Positions 63,918-64,000 of a stretch of 64,000 bases of DNA are shown piece by piece. The notes under the pieces were generated by a model. That model saw only the letters and a list, made by a program, of their open reading frames with translations, had not been told where the DNA came from and did no database searches. Position numbers and translations under genes: made by a program. Numbering within the stretch: position 1 is the stretch's first letter; each line of letters opens with the position of its first letter. The stretch comes from Sorex araneus (Eukaryota > Chordata > Mammalia > Eulipotyphla > Soricidae): the NCBI RefSeq assembly GCF_027595985.1, contig NC_073304.1:141120925-141184924 (forward strand), given 5' to 3'.

Positions 63918-64000
63918 CCTCTCTCTCTCTTTCTCTCTCTCCATCTCTCCATCTCTCTCCATCTTTCTATCTATATCTGTATATGTGTGTATATATGTAT
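63918..64000. repeat. (CT)n/(ATCT)n then TATG-rich microsatellite, window edge
   Basis: CT-rich, then 'atctctccatctctctcc', then 'tatatctgtatatgtgtgta'; it runs off the window. Confidence 0.9.

Overview
This is a vertebrate nuclear window dominated by interspersed repeats, and it almost certainly comes from a shrew (Soricidae; the common shrew Sorex araneus or a close relative). The main evidence is a tRNA-derived SINE that recurs dozens of times: it begins near GGGGCTGGAGCGATAGCACAG, carries a pol III B box, and continues with 'catatggtc', 'caggagtaa' and 'gagtgcagagccagg'. It matches the shrew SOR SINE as I remember it. An RTE-class LINE strongly resembling hookworm RTE polyproteins (42040-46333) supports the same host. 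I found no intact host protein-coding gene, no tRNA or rRNA gene and no CRISPR array. Layout: 1-16200 is a mosaic of SOR SINEs, L1 3' ends, old MER5/MLT1-type fossils, composite non-autonomous elements and a solo LTR (7561-8968). 16210-20965 holds an antisense L1 between two long polypyrimidine tracts. Inside that L1 lie an antisense processed pseudogene of DSCC1 (18619-19817), which ends in an RTE-type SINE tail instead of poly(A) and has a 14-bp target duplication, and a SOR SINE. 21418-28112 is a composite element split by a near-full-length L1 (22358-28006) with an intact ORF1 and a broken ORF2. 28190-42000 is more SINEs, old L1 pieces, an 18-bp-type minisatellite, an RTE-derived SINE (34285-34560) and composite elements. 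42040-46333 is the broken RTE, interrupted by an antisense L1 with a perfect 17-bp duplication and by a SOR SINE. 48050-49450 is a strong CpG island, the only good sign of a host promoter; its gene and strand could not be identified. 49450-55800 is mostly single-copy sequence with SINEs, probably intron or flank of that gene. 55982-59862 has two more LTRs of the 7561 family and a different solo LTR. 60000-64000 is SINEs plus another antisense L1. The elements tell a joined story. L1 can supply poly(A)-primed mobilisation for SOR, composite elements and L1 copies. RTE can supply a second, tail-sequence-dependent route: the SINE at 34285-34560 is an internally deleted RTE (RTE 5' segment joined to RTE 3' end), and the DSCC1 retrocopy appears to have used that same tail. 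Boundaries are read by eye; family names rest on recall of repeat consensus sequences, not a search.
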